45,039 nt of DNA from assembly GCA_019424135.1 (NCBI GenBank), contig JAHYZZ010000021.1:1-45039 (forward strand), read 5' to 3'. The notes beneath the pieces are model-generated. The model did not search any database. It had not been told where the DNA came from and saw nothing but the letters and a program-made list of their open reading frames with translations. The DNA comes from Lachnospiraceae bacterium. Lineage in GTDB: Bacteria; Bacillota; Clostridia; Lachnospirales; Lachnospiraceae. Shown piece by piece: positions 23,853 through 33,376 of this stretch (the first letter of the stretch is position 1; the number at the start of each line of letters is the position of its first letter). A program made the translations under genes and the position numbers.

Positions 23853-23904
23853 CTCTCTTAAAAGAAAAGAAAACAACCAATATGAGCGGACAGGAGTAGT
23901 GAAG

Positions 23905-25413
23905 ATGATGGATAAGAGAGAAGATATCGTCTTATCGATCCGTGGAATGAGTAAATCCTTTGGCCGCAACCGTGTCCTGGATCACATCAACTTAAATGTC
24001 AGGCGCGGAACGGTTATGGGGCTTATGGGAGAAAACGGCGCCGGTAAGTCGACGATGATGAAGTGCCTGTTTGGTACTTATCAAAAAGATGAGGGAACCA
24101 TCATTCTGGATGGAAAGGAAGTCAGTTTTTCCGGGCCAAAGGATGCGCTGGAGAATGGAATCGCCATGGTGCATCAGGAACTGAACCAGTGCCTGGAAAG
24201 AAACGTAGTGGACAATCTTTTTCTGGGAAGGTATCCGTTGAATTCGGCAAAGATTGTTGACGAGGGACGAATGAAAAAAGAAGCTTCGGAACTGTTCCGT
24301 AAGCTGGGGATGACGGTGAACCTGACACAGCCCATGCGGAATATGTCGGTTTCCCAGAGACAGATGTGCGAGATTGCCAAAGCAATTTCGTACAATTCCA
24401 AGGTCATTGTGCTGGATGAGCCAACCTCATCGCTGACGGTACAAGAGGTTGAAAAATTGTTTGAGATGATGGAAATGTTGAAGAAACAGGGAATCGCCCT
24501 GATCTACATTTCCCATAAAATGGATGAGATTTTCCGGATCTGTGATGATATTTCCGTTTTGCGGGATGGAAATCTGGTCATGACAAAACGTGCAGAAGAG
24601 ACCAATATGAATGAGTTGATCGCGGCTATGGTTGGCCGTTCTTTAGAAAACCGGTTTCCGCCTGTGGACAACGTGCCGGGAGAAGTGGTGCTGTCTGTTC
24701 AGCATCTGTCTACCAAATTCGAGCCTCATCTGCAGGATATATCCTTTGATGTGCGGGAAGGCGAGATTTTCGGACTTTACGGACTGGTGGGAGCCGGACG
24801 TACCGAACTTCTGGAAACGATATTTGGCGTGCGGACCCGGGCTGCGGGACGGGTGTATTTTCATGACCGGCTGATGAATTTTACCAGCGCCAAAGAAGCA
24901 ATGGATCACGGGTTTGCTATGATCACCGAAGAACGTAAAGCAAACGGCTTGTTTCTCAAGGGAGATCTGACCTTTAACACCACGATCGCAAACCTGAAGC
25001 AGTACAAGTCTGGAGTTGCCCTTTCTGATTCCAAGATGATTAAAGCGACGGCCAACGAGATCAAGATCATGCACACAAAATGTATGGGGCCAGACGACAT
25101 GATTTCCAGTCTTTCCGGAGGAAATCAGCAGAAGGTTATTTTTGGAAAGTGGCTGGAGAGAGAGCCAAAAGTATTTATGATGGATGAGCCCACAAGAGGA
25201 ATCGACGTGGGGGCAAAATACGAAATCTATGAGTTGATCATTCAGATGGCAAAGCAGGGAAAGACGATTATCGTTGTCTCTTCTGAGATGCCGGAAATTC
25301 TGGGGATTACAAACCGGATCGGTGTCATGTCCAACGGACAGTTATCCGGTATTGTAAATACGAAGGAGACAAACCAGGAAGAACTTTTGAGACTAAGTGC
25401 AAAATACTTATAA
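23905..25413 (+). CDS. mglA: Sugar ABC transporter ATP-binding protein
   Basis: 502 residues from the ATG at 23905, eight bases after AGGAG; a GTG at 23899 is too close to that site. It is a fused double ATPase of the MglA/RbsA type that powers the permease from the cytoplasmic face. First cassette: Walker A GENGAGKST (42-50), signature MSVSQRQMCEIAKA, Walker B VIVLDEPTS (from 167). Second cassette: degenerate Walker A GLVGAGRTELLETIFG, intact LSGGNQQKV signature and MMDEPTRGIDVG. The first signature is not canonical LSGG, as is usual here. The gene lies between the permuted binding protein and the permease. Confidence 0.94.
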   Translation: MMDKREDIVLSIRGMSKSFGRNRVLDHINLNVRRGTVMGLMGENGAGKSTMMKCLFGTYQKDEGTIILDGKEVSFSGPKDALENGIAMVHQELNQCLERNVVDNLFLGRYPLNSAKIVDEGRMKKEASELFRKLGMTVNLTQPMRNMSVSQRQMCEIAKAISYNSKVIVLDEPTSSLTVQEVEKLFEMMEMLKKQGIALIYISHKMDEIFRICDDISVLRDGNLVMTKRAEETNMNELIAAMVGRSLENRFPPVDNVPGEVVLSVQHLSTKFEPHLQDISFDVREGEIFGLYGLVGAGRTELLETIFGVRTRAAGRVYFHDRLMNFTSAKEAMDHGFAMITEERKANGLFLKGDLTFNTTIANLKQYKSGVALSDSKMIKATANEIKIMHTKCMGPDDMISSLSGGNQQKVIFGKWLEREPKVFMMDEPTRGIDVGAKYEIYELIIQMAKQGKTIIVVSSEMPEILGITNRIGVMSNGQLSGIVNTKETNQEELLRLSAKYL

Positions 25414-25425
25414 TGAGGGAGATGG

Positions 25426-27087
25426 ATGGATATGGCTAATGGATATAGTAAAATTCTGACGCCGGAAGAAGAAAAAAAGCTGCGCCGGCCGATAGAAGAT
25501 TTTGTGGGAAATATTCAGGAAAAGATCGACAGTCTCAGAAAAGACGGTACAGATCAGGTAATTGCCCTGCAAAATTATATGGACAGCACGAAACGTGACC
25601 GGAGTCTGTCACAAAATGAAAAAAATAACCGGATTATTCGGGCAAAGGAAGAGCTGGAAAAAGCAAAAGCAGTGGAAGCCCGCAATAAAGGGGAGATTGG
25701 AAAGCTGATTGCAGAAGCGGAAGGCTATCTGAAAGAGCATTTTGAAAAAGACTATTATAAACCGGTACAGGAAAGCTGTGCCCTGGAAAAGGAAGCAGCA
25801 AAAGAAAAGTATCAGAAAAGAATTGCGCAACTGGAAAAAGAGCATCAGGAAATCCTGGCAAAAATTACCGATCATCATGAGATCAAAGAAGAAAAATACG
25901 TATATAAAAACCGCCAGTTTGATGCCAAGATCGAATATCAAAAGGACCTTCAGCAGATCAAGGACCGCAGACACAATGCTTATACATATAGATATCATCT
26001 GATCGATCTGCTTCGGATGTCAAAATTTACGTTCCTGGAGGACCGGGCCCAGAAGTGGGAGAACTATAAATATACGTTTAATAAAAGAAGCTTCCTTTTG
26101 CAGAACGGATTGTATCTTGCCATTATTCTGATTTTTATCATGCTGTGCGTTATCACACCGATGGTGAAAGGATCGCCCCTTCTGACTTATAATAATGTAT
26201 TGAATATTCTGCAGCAGGCGTCTCCAAGAATGTATCTGGCGCTGGGAGTGGCGGGTCTGATCCTGCTGACTGGAACAGATCTGTCTATCGGGCGTATGGT
26301 TGGTATGGGCATGACCGTTTCGACGATCATTATGCATCAGGGTATCAATACGGGAGCAGTGTTTGGACACGTGTTTGATTTTACGGGTATGTCGATCGGA
26401 GCGCGTGTAATCCTGGCACTTGTGGCGTGTATTGTACTGTGTACATTCTTTACAGCTATCGCGGGATTTTTCACCGCAAAGTTCAAGATGCATCCTTTTA
26501 TTTCCACGATGGCGAATATGCTGGTCATCTTCGGCCTGGTGACATATGCTACAAAGGGTGTTTCCTTTGGCGCCATTGAACCCTCGATTCCGGATATGAT
26601 CATCCCCAAGATCAACGGATTCCCGACCATCATCCTGTGGGCGGCAGCCGCCATTGTGATCGTATGGTTTATCTGGAATAAGACTACTTTTGGCAAGAAT
26701 CTTTATGCAGTCGGAGGAAATCCGGAAGCAGCCGCTGTTTCTGGTATCTCTGTATTTGCGGTAACGGTAGGCGCGTTCGTACTTGCAGGAATCCTGTATG
26801 GATTTGGGTCCTGGCTGGAATGTGCAAGAATGGTGGGATCTGGATCAGCAGCCTACGGACAGGGCTGGGAAATGGACGCTATTGCGGCCTGTGTAGTTGG
26901 AGGCGTGTCCTTTACCGGAGGAATCGGAAAGATTTCAGGCGTAGTTGTGGGCGTGTTCATTTTTACGGCTCTGACATATTCCCTTACGATTCTTGGCATT
27001 GATACAAACCTGCAGTTTGTATTTTCCGGAATCATCATTCTGGTTGCGGTAACCTTGGACTGTCTGAAATATGTGCAAAAGAAATAA
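25426..27087 (+). CDS. mglC: Sugar ABC permease with long N-terminal coiled-coil-like extension
   Basis: 553 residues, against about 336 for E. coli MglC. The permease proper starts near residue 225 (LYLAIILIFIMLCVITPM) and has the BPD-transp-2 features LALGVAGLILLTGTDLSIGRMVG and GKNLYAVGGNPEAAAVSGI, then GRISGVVV-like GKISGVVVGVF. Residues 1-220 are very rich in Lys, Glu, Gln and Arg with heptad-like stretches (IRAKEELEKAKAVEARNKGE, LEKEHQEILAKI) and no membrane helix, so a cytoplasmic coiled coil is likely. Start at 25426 or at the in-frame ATG at 25432. Ends before a terminator. Confidence 0.9.
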   Translation: MDMANGYSKILTPEEEKKLRRPIEDFVGNIQEKIDSLRKDGTDQVIALQNYMDSTKRDRSLSQNEKNNRIIRAKEELEKAKAVEARNKGEIGKLIAEAEGYLKEHFEKDYYKPVQESCALEKEAAKEKYQKRIAQLEKEHQEILAKITDHHEIKEEKYVYKNRQFDAKIEYQKDLQQIKDRRHNAYTYRYHLIDLLRMSKFTFLEDRAQKWENYKYTFNKRSFLLQNGLYLAIILIFIMLCVITPMVKGSPLLTYNNVLNILQQASPRMYLALGVAGLILLTGTDLSIGRMVGMGMTVSTIIMHQGINTGAVFGHVFDFTGMSIGARVILALVACIVLCTFFTAIAGFFTAKFKMHPFISTMANMLVIFGLVTYATKGVSFGAIEPSIPDMIIPKINGFPTIILWAAAAIVIVWFIWNKTTFGKNLYAVGGNPEAAAVSGISVFAVTVGAFVLAGILYGFGSWLECARMVGSGSAAYGQGWEMDAIAACVVGGVSFTGGIGKISGVVVGVFIFTALTYSLTILGIDTNLQFVFSGIIILVAVTLDCLKYVQKK

Positions 27088-27102
27088 TCTGCATGAAAGC
27101 GG

Positions 27103-27132
27103 AAAGAGCAGGCATTTATGCCGGCTCTTTTC
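27103..27132 (+). terminator. Intrinsic terminator after mglC
   Basis: AAAGAGC (27103-27109) pairs with GCTCTTT (27124-27130), with an inner GGCAT/ATGCC stem and one A-G mismatch, followed by T residues. Separates the importer from the regulatory operon. Confidence 0.75.
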
Positions 27133-27133
27133 G

Positions 27134-27162
27134 TTTACATGCCGTCAGACATTTGCTATAAT
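27134..27162 (+). promoter_or_regulatory. Promoter of the two-component operon
   Basis: TTTACA (27134-27139), 17-bp spacer, TATAAT (27157-27162), 35 bp before the response-regulator start. Confidence 0.75.
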
Positions 27163-27197
27163 CTGGAATATATAATGAGAGAATACAGGAGAGAGAG

Positions 27198-28802
27198 ATG
27201 GATACCTACACTGTGCTGTTGGTGGACGATGAGGAAGAAGTGATCCGTGTCATCCTAAAGAAAATAGACTGGTCCGGCCTTGGATTTTCGGTGATCGGCT
27301 ATGCGAACAACGGAGTGAAGGCATTAGAGCTGATGGAAGAATACCAGCCGGATGTGGTGATCACAGATATCAAGATGCCTTACATGGACGGACTGGAACT
27401 GTCCGGACACATCCGGGCAGATTATCCGGCTACCAGAATCGTGATTTTTACCGGATTTGATGAATTTGAATATGCGAAAGAAGCAGTCCATCTGGAGGTG
27501 GAGGAATACGTCCTGAAGCCGGTGAATTCAACAGAACTCTCTGACGTGCTGGGACGCCTGAAAAGGAAACTGGATCAGGAGATTCAGGAAAAGCGCAGCG
27601 CCGAGGTGCTGCAGAAGTATTACATGGAATCTTTGCCCTTCCTCCAGGCCAATATTTATTCGGCGCTGATCGAAGGCCGGATTCAGCAGGAAGAATTGGA
27701 AAAATACCGGGTAGATTACCAGCTTTCATTTTCGGGACCTCTTTATTGCTGCCTGGTGATTCATACCTCGTCCATGCAGGTCCCAGAAGGGATGAATCCG
27801 GTCCTTTTATCCCTGTCGGTACAGCGCCAGGCAGAAGAATTCCTGGGAGAAGGCTGGAGAATACACAGTTTTTCCTATTTGGGGAATACGGTGTTTATCG
27901 TACAGCTGAAGCACGAAAATGAGATGCCGGATCTGACGGATGAATGTGACCGGTTCTGCAAATACGCAAAAAGAATACTGGGAGCGGTTGTGACGATCGG
28001 GATCGGAAAAGTCAGCGGAGATATTCTGGATATGGATCAGTCCTATACAGAGGCAAGAGCGGCCGTGTCTTACCGCGTGATTTATGGCACGGCCAAGGCG
28101 ATTAATATGAAGGAGATTGAACCCTGTGACAATCGTAAGATGACCGTTTCCAGTGATATGGAACTGACTAATCTGTTCAAAGCGATCCGGATCAGTGAAG
28201 GGGAGGAACTGCAACGGGCAGTCGGACGGTATCTGGAACAGAATATCTTCTGTACAAAGTCCCTGCAGCAATACCAGGCGTCGGTGATGGAGATGGTCAG
28301 TACTCTTTACCACTTCGCTTCTAATAATGACATCCGCATACCAGAGTTTATGGATAATCTGAAGACGCTGTATGGAGAAATATTAGACATGGAAACAGAA
28401 GCTGTGCGCACATGGTTCTTACGGGTGTGCCAGATCCTGCACGAGAAACTGGTGACGGCGCAGAGCAGAACGACACGGTCTTTAGTGGAACGGGCCAGGG
28501 ACTATGTGGAACTTCATTACGCAGAAGAAGAGCTGTCTCTGGATATGATCTGTGATGTGCTGGGAGTTTCCAATTCTTATTTTTCGACAGTGTTTAAAAA
28601 GGAAACCGGAGATTCTTTTATCGGTTATCTGACCGATTATCGGATGGAAAAGGCGGCGCGCCTTCTGAACGGAACCAATGAAAAAAGCTATATTATTGCA
28701 AAAAAAGTCGGCTATGGGGATCCGAATTATTTCAGCTATGTTTTCAAGCGGAAGTATGGGGTATCGCCATCGAAGTACCGGTCGGGGCAAGACAGACAAT
28801 GA
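27198..28802 (+). CDS. AraC-type response regulator (YesN-like)
   Basis: 534 residues. An N-terminal receiver domain has the acidic pocket VDDEEE (10-14), phosphoacceptor Asp57 (VVITDIKMPYMDG) and Lys107 (YVLKPV). A long middle region follows, and two AraC helix-turn-helix motifs close the C-terminus (ELSLDMICDVLGVSNSYFSTVFKKETGDSFIGYLTDYRMEKAARLL, then IIAKKVGYGDPNYFSYVFKRKYGVSPSKYR). It overlaps the kinase gene by four bases. It most likely activates the importer upstream, whose promoter has paired 12-mers and lacks a -35; inference from position and architecture. Confidence 0.93.
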   Translation: MDTYTVLLVDDEEEVIRVILKKIDWSGLGFSVIGYANNGVKALELMEEYQPDVVITDIKMPYMDGLELSGHIRADYPATRIVIFTGFDEFEYAKEAVHLEVEEYVLKPVNSTELSDVLGRLKRKLDQEIQEKRSAEVLQKYYMESLPFLQANIYSALIEGRIQQEELEKYRVDYQLSFSGPLYCCLVIHTSSMQVPEGMNPVLLSLSVQRQAEEFLGEGWRIHSFSYLGNTVFIVQLKHENEMPDLTDECDRFCKYAKRILGAVVTIGIGKVSGDILDMDQSYTEARAAVSYRVIYGTAKAINMKEIEPCDNRKMTVSSDMELTNLFKAIRISEGEELQRAVGRYLEQNIFCTKSLQQYQASVMEMVSTLYHFASNNDIRIPEFMDNLKTLYGEILDMETEAVRTWFLRVCQILHEKLVTAQSRTTRSLVERARDYVELHYAEEELSLDMICDVLGVSNSYFSTVFKKETGDSFIGYLTDYRMEKAARLLNGTNEKSYIIAKKVGYGDPNYFSYVFKRKYGVSPSKYRSGQDRQ

Positions 28803-30649
28803 GAGGAAAAGATAAGGAATTGATAAAACGGCTGAAACCGGAAGGGATTCAGTCTATGATCATGATCGTGTTTTCGCTGATCTCCGTTTTCATGATGTTA
28901 ATCCTGGGGGTGGTGATGTATCTGCGCTTTTCGACTCTGACACGGGAGGAAACAGTGCAGAGCACGCAGACGCTGATGAAACAGACGGGCAACAGTCTGG
29001 AGGATTATCTGGTCAGTATGCGTCAGATATCGGATGCGGTTTATTATAATGTGGTGAAAGAAAATGATCTAAGTAGCCAGGACCAGCAGATCCATGCGGG
29101 GATGAACCTGCTCTATGAAGCCAACCGTGATAATCTAAGGAGCATTGCCCTTTATAATGCTTCTGGAAGTCTGCTGGCGGCAGAACCGGTAGCGTCCCAG
29201 AAAGAAGACCCCAATGTAACGAAGCAGGAATGGTTCCAGAAGGCCATGCAGACAATGGAAAATCTGCATTTTTCTACGCCCCATATCCAGAATCTGTTTG
29301 ATGATGCCACCATGAACTATTACTGGGTGATTTCTCTTAGCCGTGTGGTCGAACTTACGGAGAAGGGAACGTCTTATCTGGGAGTTCTGCTGGTGGATAT
29401 GGATTATTCCAGTATCTCCCGCATGATGGATCAGATCAACCAAGAGGGGGGCGGACAGTATTTTTATCTGTGCGACAACAAAGGGGAAATTATTTATCAC
29501 CCCAGACAGATTCAGATCAGCGAGGGCATCTGTTCGGAAAATCTGGAGAATGTGGTATCATACAAAGACGGCACCTATGATGAGGTTTTTGAAGGGGAGA
29601 GGCGGCAGGTGGTTGTTCAGACCATCAGTTATACAGGCTGGAAGCTGGTAGGTGTGATTCCGGATGTTGTCTACATTCAGGGAATCGGTCATATCCGGTA
29701 TTTTATCATTTTGTTGATTCTGCTGTTGATCATGACGCTGATGATCATCAACCGCGTAGTGTCGGTATGGATATCCAGGCCCATCCTGAAGCTGGATGAT
29801 TCTGTAAAGGAATATGAGGCGGGGGAAAAACCCCAGATATATATAGGCGGTTCGCCGGAAATACGTCATCTGGGTCATTCCATCCAGGCGTCTTATGAGA
29901 AGATTGACGCGCTGATGAAAGAAATCGTTCTGGAACAGACGGAGCGCAGAAAGAGCGAGCTGGATGCGCTGCAAAGTCAGATTAATCCCCATTTTCTGTA
30001 TAATACGTTAGAATCCATTACCTGGATGGTAGAGGGAGAGCGCAATGAGGATGCCGTATTTATGATCTCCCAGCTGGCCAGACTGTTTCGGATCAGTTTA
30101 TCTCAGGGACGGACGGTGATCCGGGTAAAAGAAGAGGTTCAGCATGCCCAGAGCTACATGAATATTCAGAAGACCCGCTACAAAAATGCGTTCACGGTTA
30201 CCTTTGACGTGGATCCGAAGCTGGACAACTATTGTACCGTAAAACTGATTCTTCAGCCCATCCTGGAAAATGCCATCAGCTATGGAATCCATGGGATGGA
30301 TGAGTGCGGAGAGATCCGGGTAACCGGAAGAGCAGAAGGAGAAAAACTGATACTGACTGTGGCAGATAACGGGATTGGAATGACAGAGGAAGAAGTACGT
30401 TATGTACTGACAGATACCAACCTGGTACATAAGAAAGGTTCGGGGGTGGGTCTTATCAATGTAAACAACCGGATCCAGATCCTCTTTGGGAAAGAATACG
30501 GTCTGTCAATCAAGAGCGAGCTAGATGAAGGAACGCAGGTATCTATTGTCCTGCCTATCGTAGAGTATTCGGAAGAAAACAGAAAAGAGCTGGAAAGGGG
30601 ACGCATGTTCAGCATGGAGGAACTTTCGGAGAAAGGGAGTGGGGAATAG
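28799..30649 (+). CDS. Sensor histidine kinase (YesM-like)
   Basis: 616 residues. Membrane helices at about 17-42 and 300-322 bracket an external Cache-like sensor domain. HAMP follows, then SELDALQSQINPHFLYNTLESITWM with phosphoacceptor His398, and an HATPase domain with ILQPILENAISYG (N box) and VADNGIGM and GSGVGLINVNNRI (G boxes). This is the LytS/YesM type of kinase. It overlaps the regulator gene by ATGA coupling. The two binding-protein-like genes after it may present a sugar to the sensor domain, as seen for other binding-protein-assisted kinases. Confidence 0.93.
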   Translation: MRGKDKELIKRLKPEGIQSMIMIVFSLISVFMMLILGVVMYLRFSTLTREETVQSTQTLMKQTGNSLEDYLVSMRQISDAVYYNVVKENDLSSQDQQIHAGMNLLYEANRDNLRSIALYNASGSLLAAEPVASQKEDPNVTKQEWFQKAMQTMENLHFSTPHIQNLFDDATMNYYWVISLSRVVELTEKGTSYLGVLLVDMDYSSISRMMDQINQEGGGQYFYLCDNKGEIIYHPRQIQISEGICSENLENVVSYKDGTYDEVFEGERRQVVVQTISYTGWKLVGVIPDVVYIQGIGHIRYFIILLILLLIMTLMIINRVVSVWISRPILKLDDSVKEYEAGEKPQIYIGGSPEIRHLGHSIQASYEKIDALMKEIVLEQTERRKSELDALQSQINPHFLYNTLESITWMVEGERNEDAVFMISQLARLFRISLSQGRTVIRVKEEVQHAQSYMNIQKTRYKNAFTVTFDVDPKLDNYCTVKLILQPILENAISYGIHGMDECGEIRVTGRAEGEKLILTVADNGIGMTEEEVRYVLTDTNLVHKKGSGVGLINVNNRIQILFGKEYGLSIKSELDEGTQVSIVLPIVEYSEENRKELERGRMFSMEELSEKGSGE

Positions 30650-30654
30650 AACAG

Positions 30655-31620
30655 ATGAATAAAAGTAAGAAAATATTTATTGCGGCGGAAGCGGCGCTGG
30701 CATGCATGATCCTGGCGGTTGTAGGTCTTATGCTCTGGGGGACGAATGAGGCAGAGTATCATGTTTCCGTGATTCTTCCAGATTCGGATAATGGGAAATG
30801 GGATGCGTTTCAGTATGGCCTGGAAATGGCCGCTGCCGATCAGGGAGCGGATTTGGCAGTGGTCAGTACGGAAGGAGAGCTGGATGTGGATGAGCAGACG
30901 GATTTGATCCAAGATGAGCTTGCCAATGAGGCGGAAGCGCTGATTATATGTCCAGCCTCTGGAGAAGAACTAGACAAAGAGCTGAAAAAGGCTGGCAAAC
31001 GTGTGCCGGTGATTCAGGTAACAGACCAGTCTGAAAGCAAAGACGCCTCCCTTCCGGTCGTAGAGCCGGATCATTATGAGATGGGAAAAGAACTGGCCAA
31101 GAAGATTTTGGAAGACCAGGGGAGGAATCTGCGCGGAAAGAAGATCGGGATTCTGGCTAAAGCAAAAGATTCCAGGGCCATGGAGCTTCGGAAGCAGGGA
31201 GTAGAAGACGGTCTTAACGGAAGCGGGGCGGCAATTTCCTGGTGGCAGGAATCGCCGGATACGGAGTATGCAGAATCCTTTTTTATGGAACAGGTGAAAG
31301 TGGATCTTGTGGCGGCTCTGGATGATTCCAGCCTGCGGACGGCAGGAGCCTGCGCCGCTTCCAATGATCTGCGCGGAGCCTTGCTCTATGGAATGGGACA
31401 GTCTACAGAAGCGGTCTACTATCTGGATACAGGGTATGTGGAATGTCTGGTGGTGCCGGATGATTTTCAGATGGGATATCAGGCCATGACAGAAATTACA
31501 GAACGCCGGGATTCTTTTTTCTATCGTATAAAGAATCATACCGTTCCCTACAGGACCGTGCGGCGGCAGGAGCTTTTTCTGAAAGAGAACCAGGATATGC
31601 TTTTTACAATGAGTCAATAA
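30655..31620 (+). CDS. Membrane-anchored sugar-binding-protein-like sensor component
   Basis: 321 residues with one N-terminal membrane helix (about 10-29) and no convincing lipobox, then a two-lobed LacI/RbsB-type binding fold: VSVILPDSDNGKWDAFQYGLEMAAADQGADLAVV, ALIICPASGEEL, VPVIQVTDQSES, KIGILAKAKDSRAMELRKQGVEDGL, VDLVAALDDSS. The region corresponding to the second lobe ends with an added Arg-rich tail. Five bases after the kinase stop, so same operon. Anchoring and context suggest a co-sensor for the kinase rather than a transport protein. Ligand unknown. Confidence 0.75.
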   Translation: MNKSKKIFIAAEAALACMILAVVGLMLWGTNEAEYHVSVILPDSDNGKWDAFQYGLEMAAADQGADLAVVSTEGELDVDEQTDLIQDELANEAEALIICPASGEELDKELKKAGKRVPVIQVTDQSESKDASLPVVEPDHYEMGKELAKKILEDQGRNLRGKKIGILAKAKDSRAMELRKQGVEDGLNGSGAAISWWQESPDTEYAESFFMEQVKVDLVAALDDSSLRTAGACAASNDLRGALLYGMGQSTEAVYYLDTGYVECLVVPDDFQMGYQAMTEITERRDSFFYRIKNHTVPYRTVRRQELFLKENQDMLFTMSQ

Positions 31621-31627
31621 ATACGGG

Positions 31628-32662
31628 ATGGATGATACAATGGGAAATAACATGAAGCGTCTGGCAGCCCTTGTCTGCTGCGCCGGGGTACTGTTGCTGG
31701 CAGCCTGCGCAAATCAGCCGGATCAAGACAAAGACCGGCTGCGAATCGGAGTGACTTACTACAATCAGAGTGATACCTTTTTGGGAGAGCTGTTGGCACG
31801 CTTTCGGGAGCAGGTAAAAAGGGCGTCGGATTTTGAAGTTTCGGTTACGGTAAGGGATGCAGAAAGTTCACAGCATACACAGAATGAACAAGTGAAAGAA
31901 CTGATTGATATGGGATGCAACGTCCTGTGTGTGAATCTGGTGGATCGTGCGGATCCGTCGGAAATCATTGACCTTGCAAAAGAGAATGATATTCCGGTGA
32001 TCTTTTTTAACCGGGAGCCGGTGACGGAAGATCTGATGCAGTGGGACCGCTTGTACTATGTGGGGGCAGACGCACGCCAGTCTGGCATTATGCAAGGAGA
32101 GCTGGCGGCGGATGCGATTCATGGGGATGGTCGGATCGACCGCAACCGGGATGGCAAGATCCAGTATGTGGTGCTGGAAGGAGAGGCCGGACATCAGGAC
32201 GCCATCATACGGACAGAGAATGCGGTGGACACCCTGAAAAACAACGGAGTGGAACTGGAAAAGCTGGGATACCAGATTGCCAACTGGAACCGCGCACAGG
32301 CCCAGAACCGGATGGAACAGATGATCGGTGCGTATCAAAACCAGATTGAACTGGTGCTGGCAAATAATGACGATATGGCCCTGGGAGCCATGGATGCATA
32401 CAAAAAACTTAATTATACCGAATCCGGGATCCCGGTGTTTTTTGGGATTGACGGGACGGATGTAGGATTGGAAGCAGTCAGGAACCAGACGTTGTCCGGT
32501 ACCGTTTATAACCCTAAAGAAGGGCAGGCAGAAGCAATGGCAAAACTGGCGGTAGCTGCCTGTACCGGACAAGGAATGGAGGATATCCAGTTTGAGCATC
32601 AGAAATACATCTATCTGCCCTACGAAAAAGTGACCATAGATAATGTAGAGGAATATCTGTAA
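31628..32662 (+). CDS. Galactose/glucose-binding lipoprotein, canonical order
   Basis: 344 residues. Lipoprotein signal LLLAAC; start ambiguous among ATGs at 31628, 31640 and 31652. The fold follows MglB in the usual order: RIGVTYYNQSDTF, CVNLVD, DIPVIFFNREP, LYYVGADARQSGIMQGELA, DRNRDGKIQYVVLEGEAGHQDAIIR, ANWNRAQA, ANNDDMALGA, FGIDGTD and GTVYNPKEGQ, so the sugar-contact residues and the calcium-loop start are present. It follows the kinase and the anchored sensor component, with no ATPase or permease beside it. It may feed the upstream importer or act as the sugar sensor for the kinase. Confidence 0.88.
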   Translation: MDDTMGNNMKRLAALVCCAGVLLLAACANQPDQDKDRLRIGVTYYNQSDTFLGELLARFREQVKRASDFEVSVTVRDAESSQHTQNEQVKELIDMGCNVLCVNLVDRADPSEIIDLAKENDIPVIFFNREPVTEDLMQWDRLYYVGADARQSGIMQGELAADAIHGDGRIDRNRDGKIQYVVLEGEAGHQDAIIRTENAVDTLKNNGVELEKLGYQIANWNRAQAQNRMEQMIGAYQNQIELVLANNDDMALGAMDAYKKLNYTESGIPVFFGIDGTDVGLEAVRNQTLSGTVYNPKEGQAEAMAKLAVAACTGQGMEDIQFEHQKYIYLPYEKVTIDNVEEYL

Positions 32663-32725
32663 TGGGGGCAGATCCCACTGTCGTCAACTTAGTATGCTTA
32701 CAACAAGACGGAGGCGAAACTAGAG

Positions 32726-33376
32726 ATGAGGAATAAACATACCCCGGTGGAGGTAGAAGTGAAGATACCAGTGTGCGGTCTGGAAGATACCATAAAGGGT
32801 CTGGAACAATGTGGATTCTGCCTGGCGGGCACATACCGGGAGGAGGACGTGTATTATAACAGCGTACATTATGATCTGCGGGAACATGACAAAGCCCTTC
32901 GGATCCGCCGGGTGACAGATCTGGATACGGGGAAGACCTGGGCAGAGTTTAACTGCAAGGGCCCAAAACTAGATCAGGTATCCGTCTCCAGAACAGAGCT
33001 GGAGATGGGGCTTAAGACACCAGAGATTTTGGAAGGGATCCTGGAGGAGCTGACGTTTCTGCCTGTCCCAGGGGCTGTTAGAAAGACACGTTTCACCTAT
33101 ACCAGAGGAAGGATGACCGCGGCCGTAGATCAGGTGGAAGGGCTGGGAGATTATCTGGAGCTGGAGATCATAGGGCAGAAAGAGGAGCAAAGGCCAGCCT
33201 GTTTAAAAGAGATTGAAGCAGTCATGAAGGAACTGGGATATGAACAGAAAGATACTATAAGAACTTCCTATCTGTCCATGCTGCAGAAGAAAGAAGCTGT
33301 CGCTTCCAAAGGACTGGAACATCCGTGTTTACAGATTAGCGGCGGTGACGCCGGGAATGATGAGATTCCATTTTGA
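32726..33376 (+). CDS. CYTH-domain phosphohydrolase / class IV adenylate cyclase-like
   Basis: 216 residues starting with the CYTH signature ExExK (Glu9, Glu11, Lys13 in VEVEVKIPV). Further features are VYYNSVHYDLREHDKALRIRR with its acidic/basic pair, KTWAEFNCKGPK, EILEGILEELTF, TRFTYTRGRMTAAVDQVEGLGDYLELEI, and the C-terminal SYLSML. These line the tunnel that holds triphosphate substrates, so it may be a CyaB-type cyclase or a triphosphatase; the sequence does not decide. GGAGG-like purines precede the start. The last 30 bp overlap a short frame that may be a gene fragment. Confidence 0.8.
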   Translation: MRNKHTPVEVEVKIPVCGLEDTIKGLEQCGFCLAGTYREEDVYYNSVHYDLREHDKALRIRRVTDLDTGKTWAEFNCKGPKLDQVSVSRTELEMGLKTPEILEGILEELTFLPVPGAVRKTRFTYTRGRMTAAVDQVEGLGDYLELEIIGQKEEQRPACLKEIEAVMKELGYEQKDTIRTSYLSMLQKKEAVASKGLEHPCLQISGGDAGNDEIPF

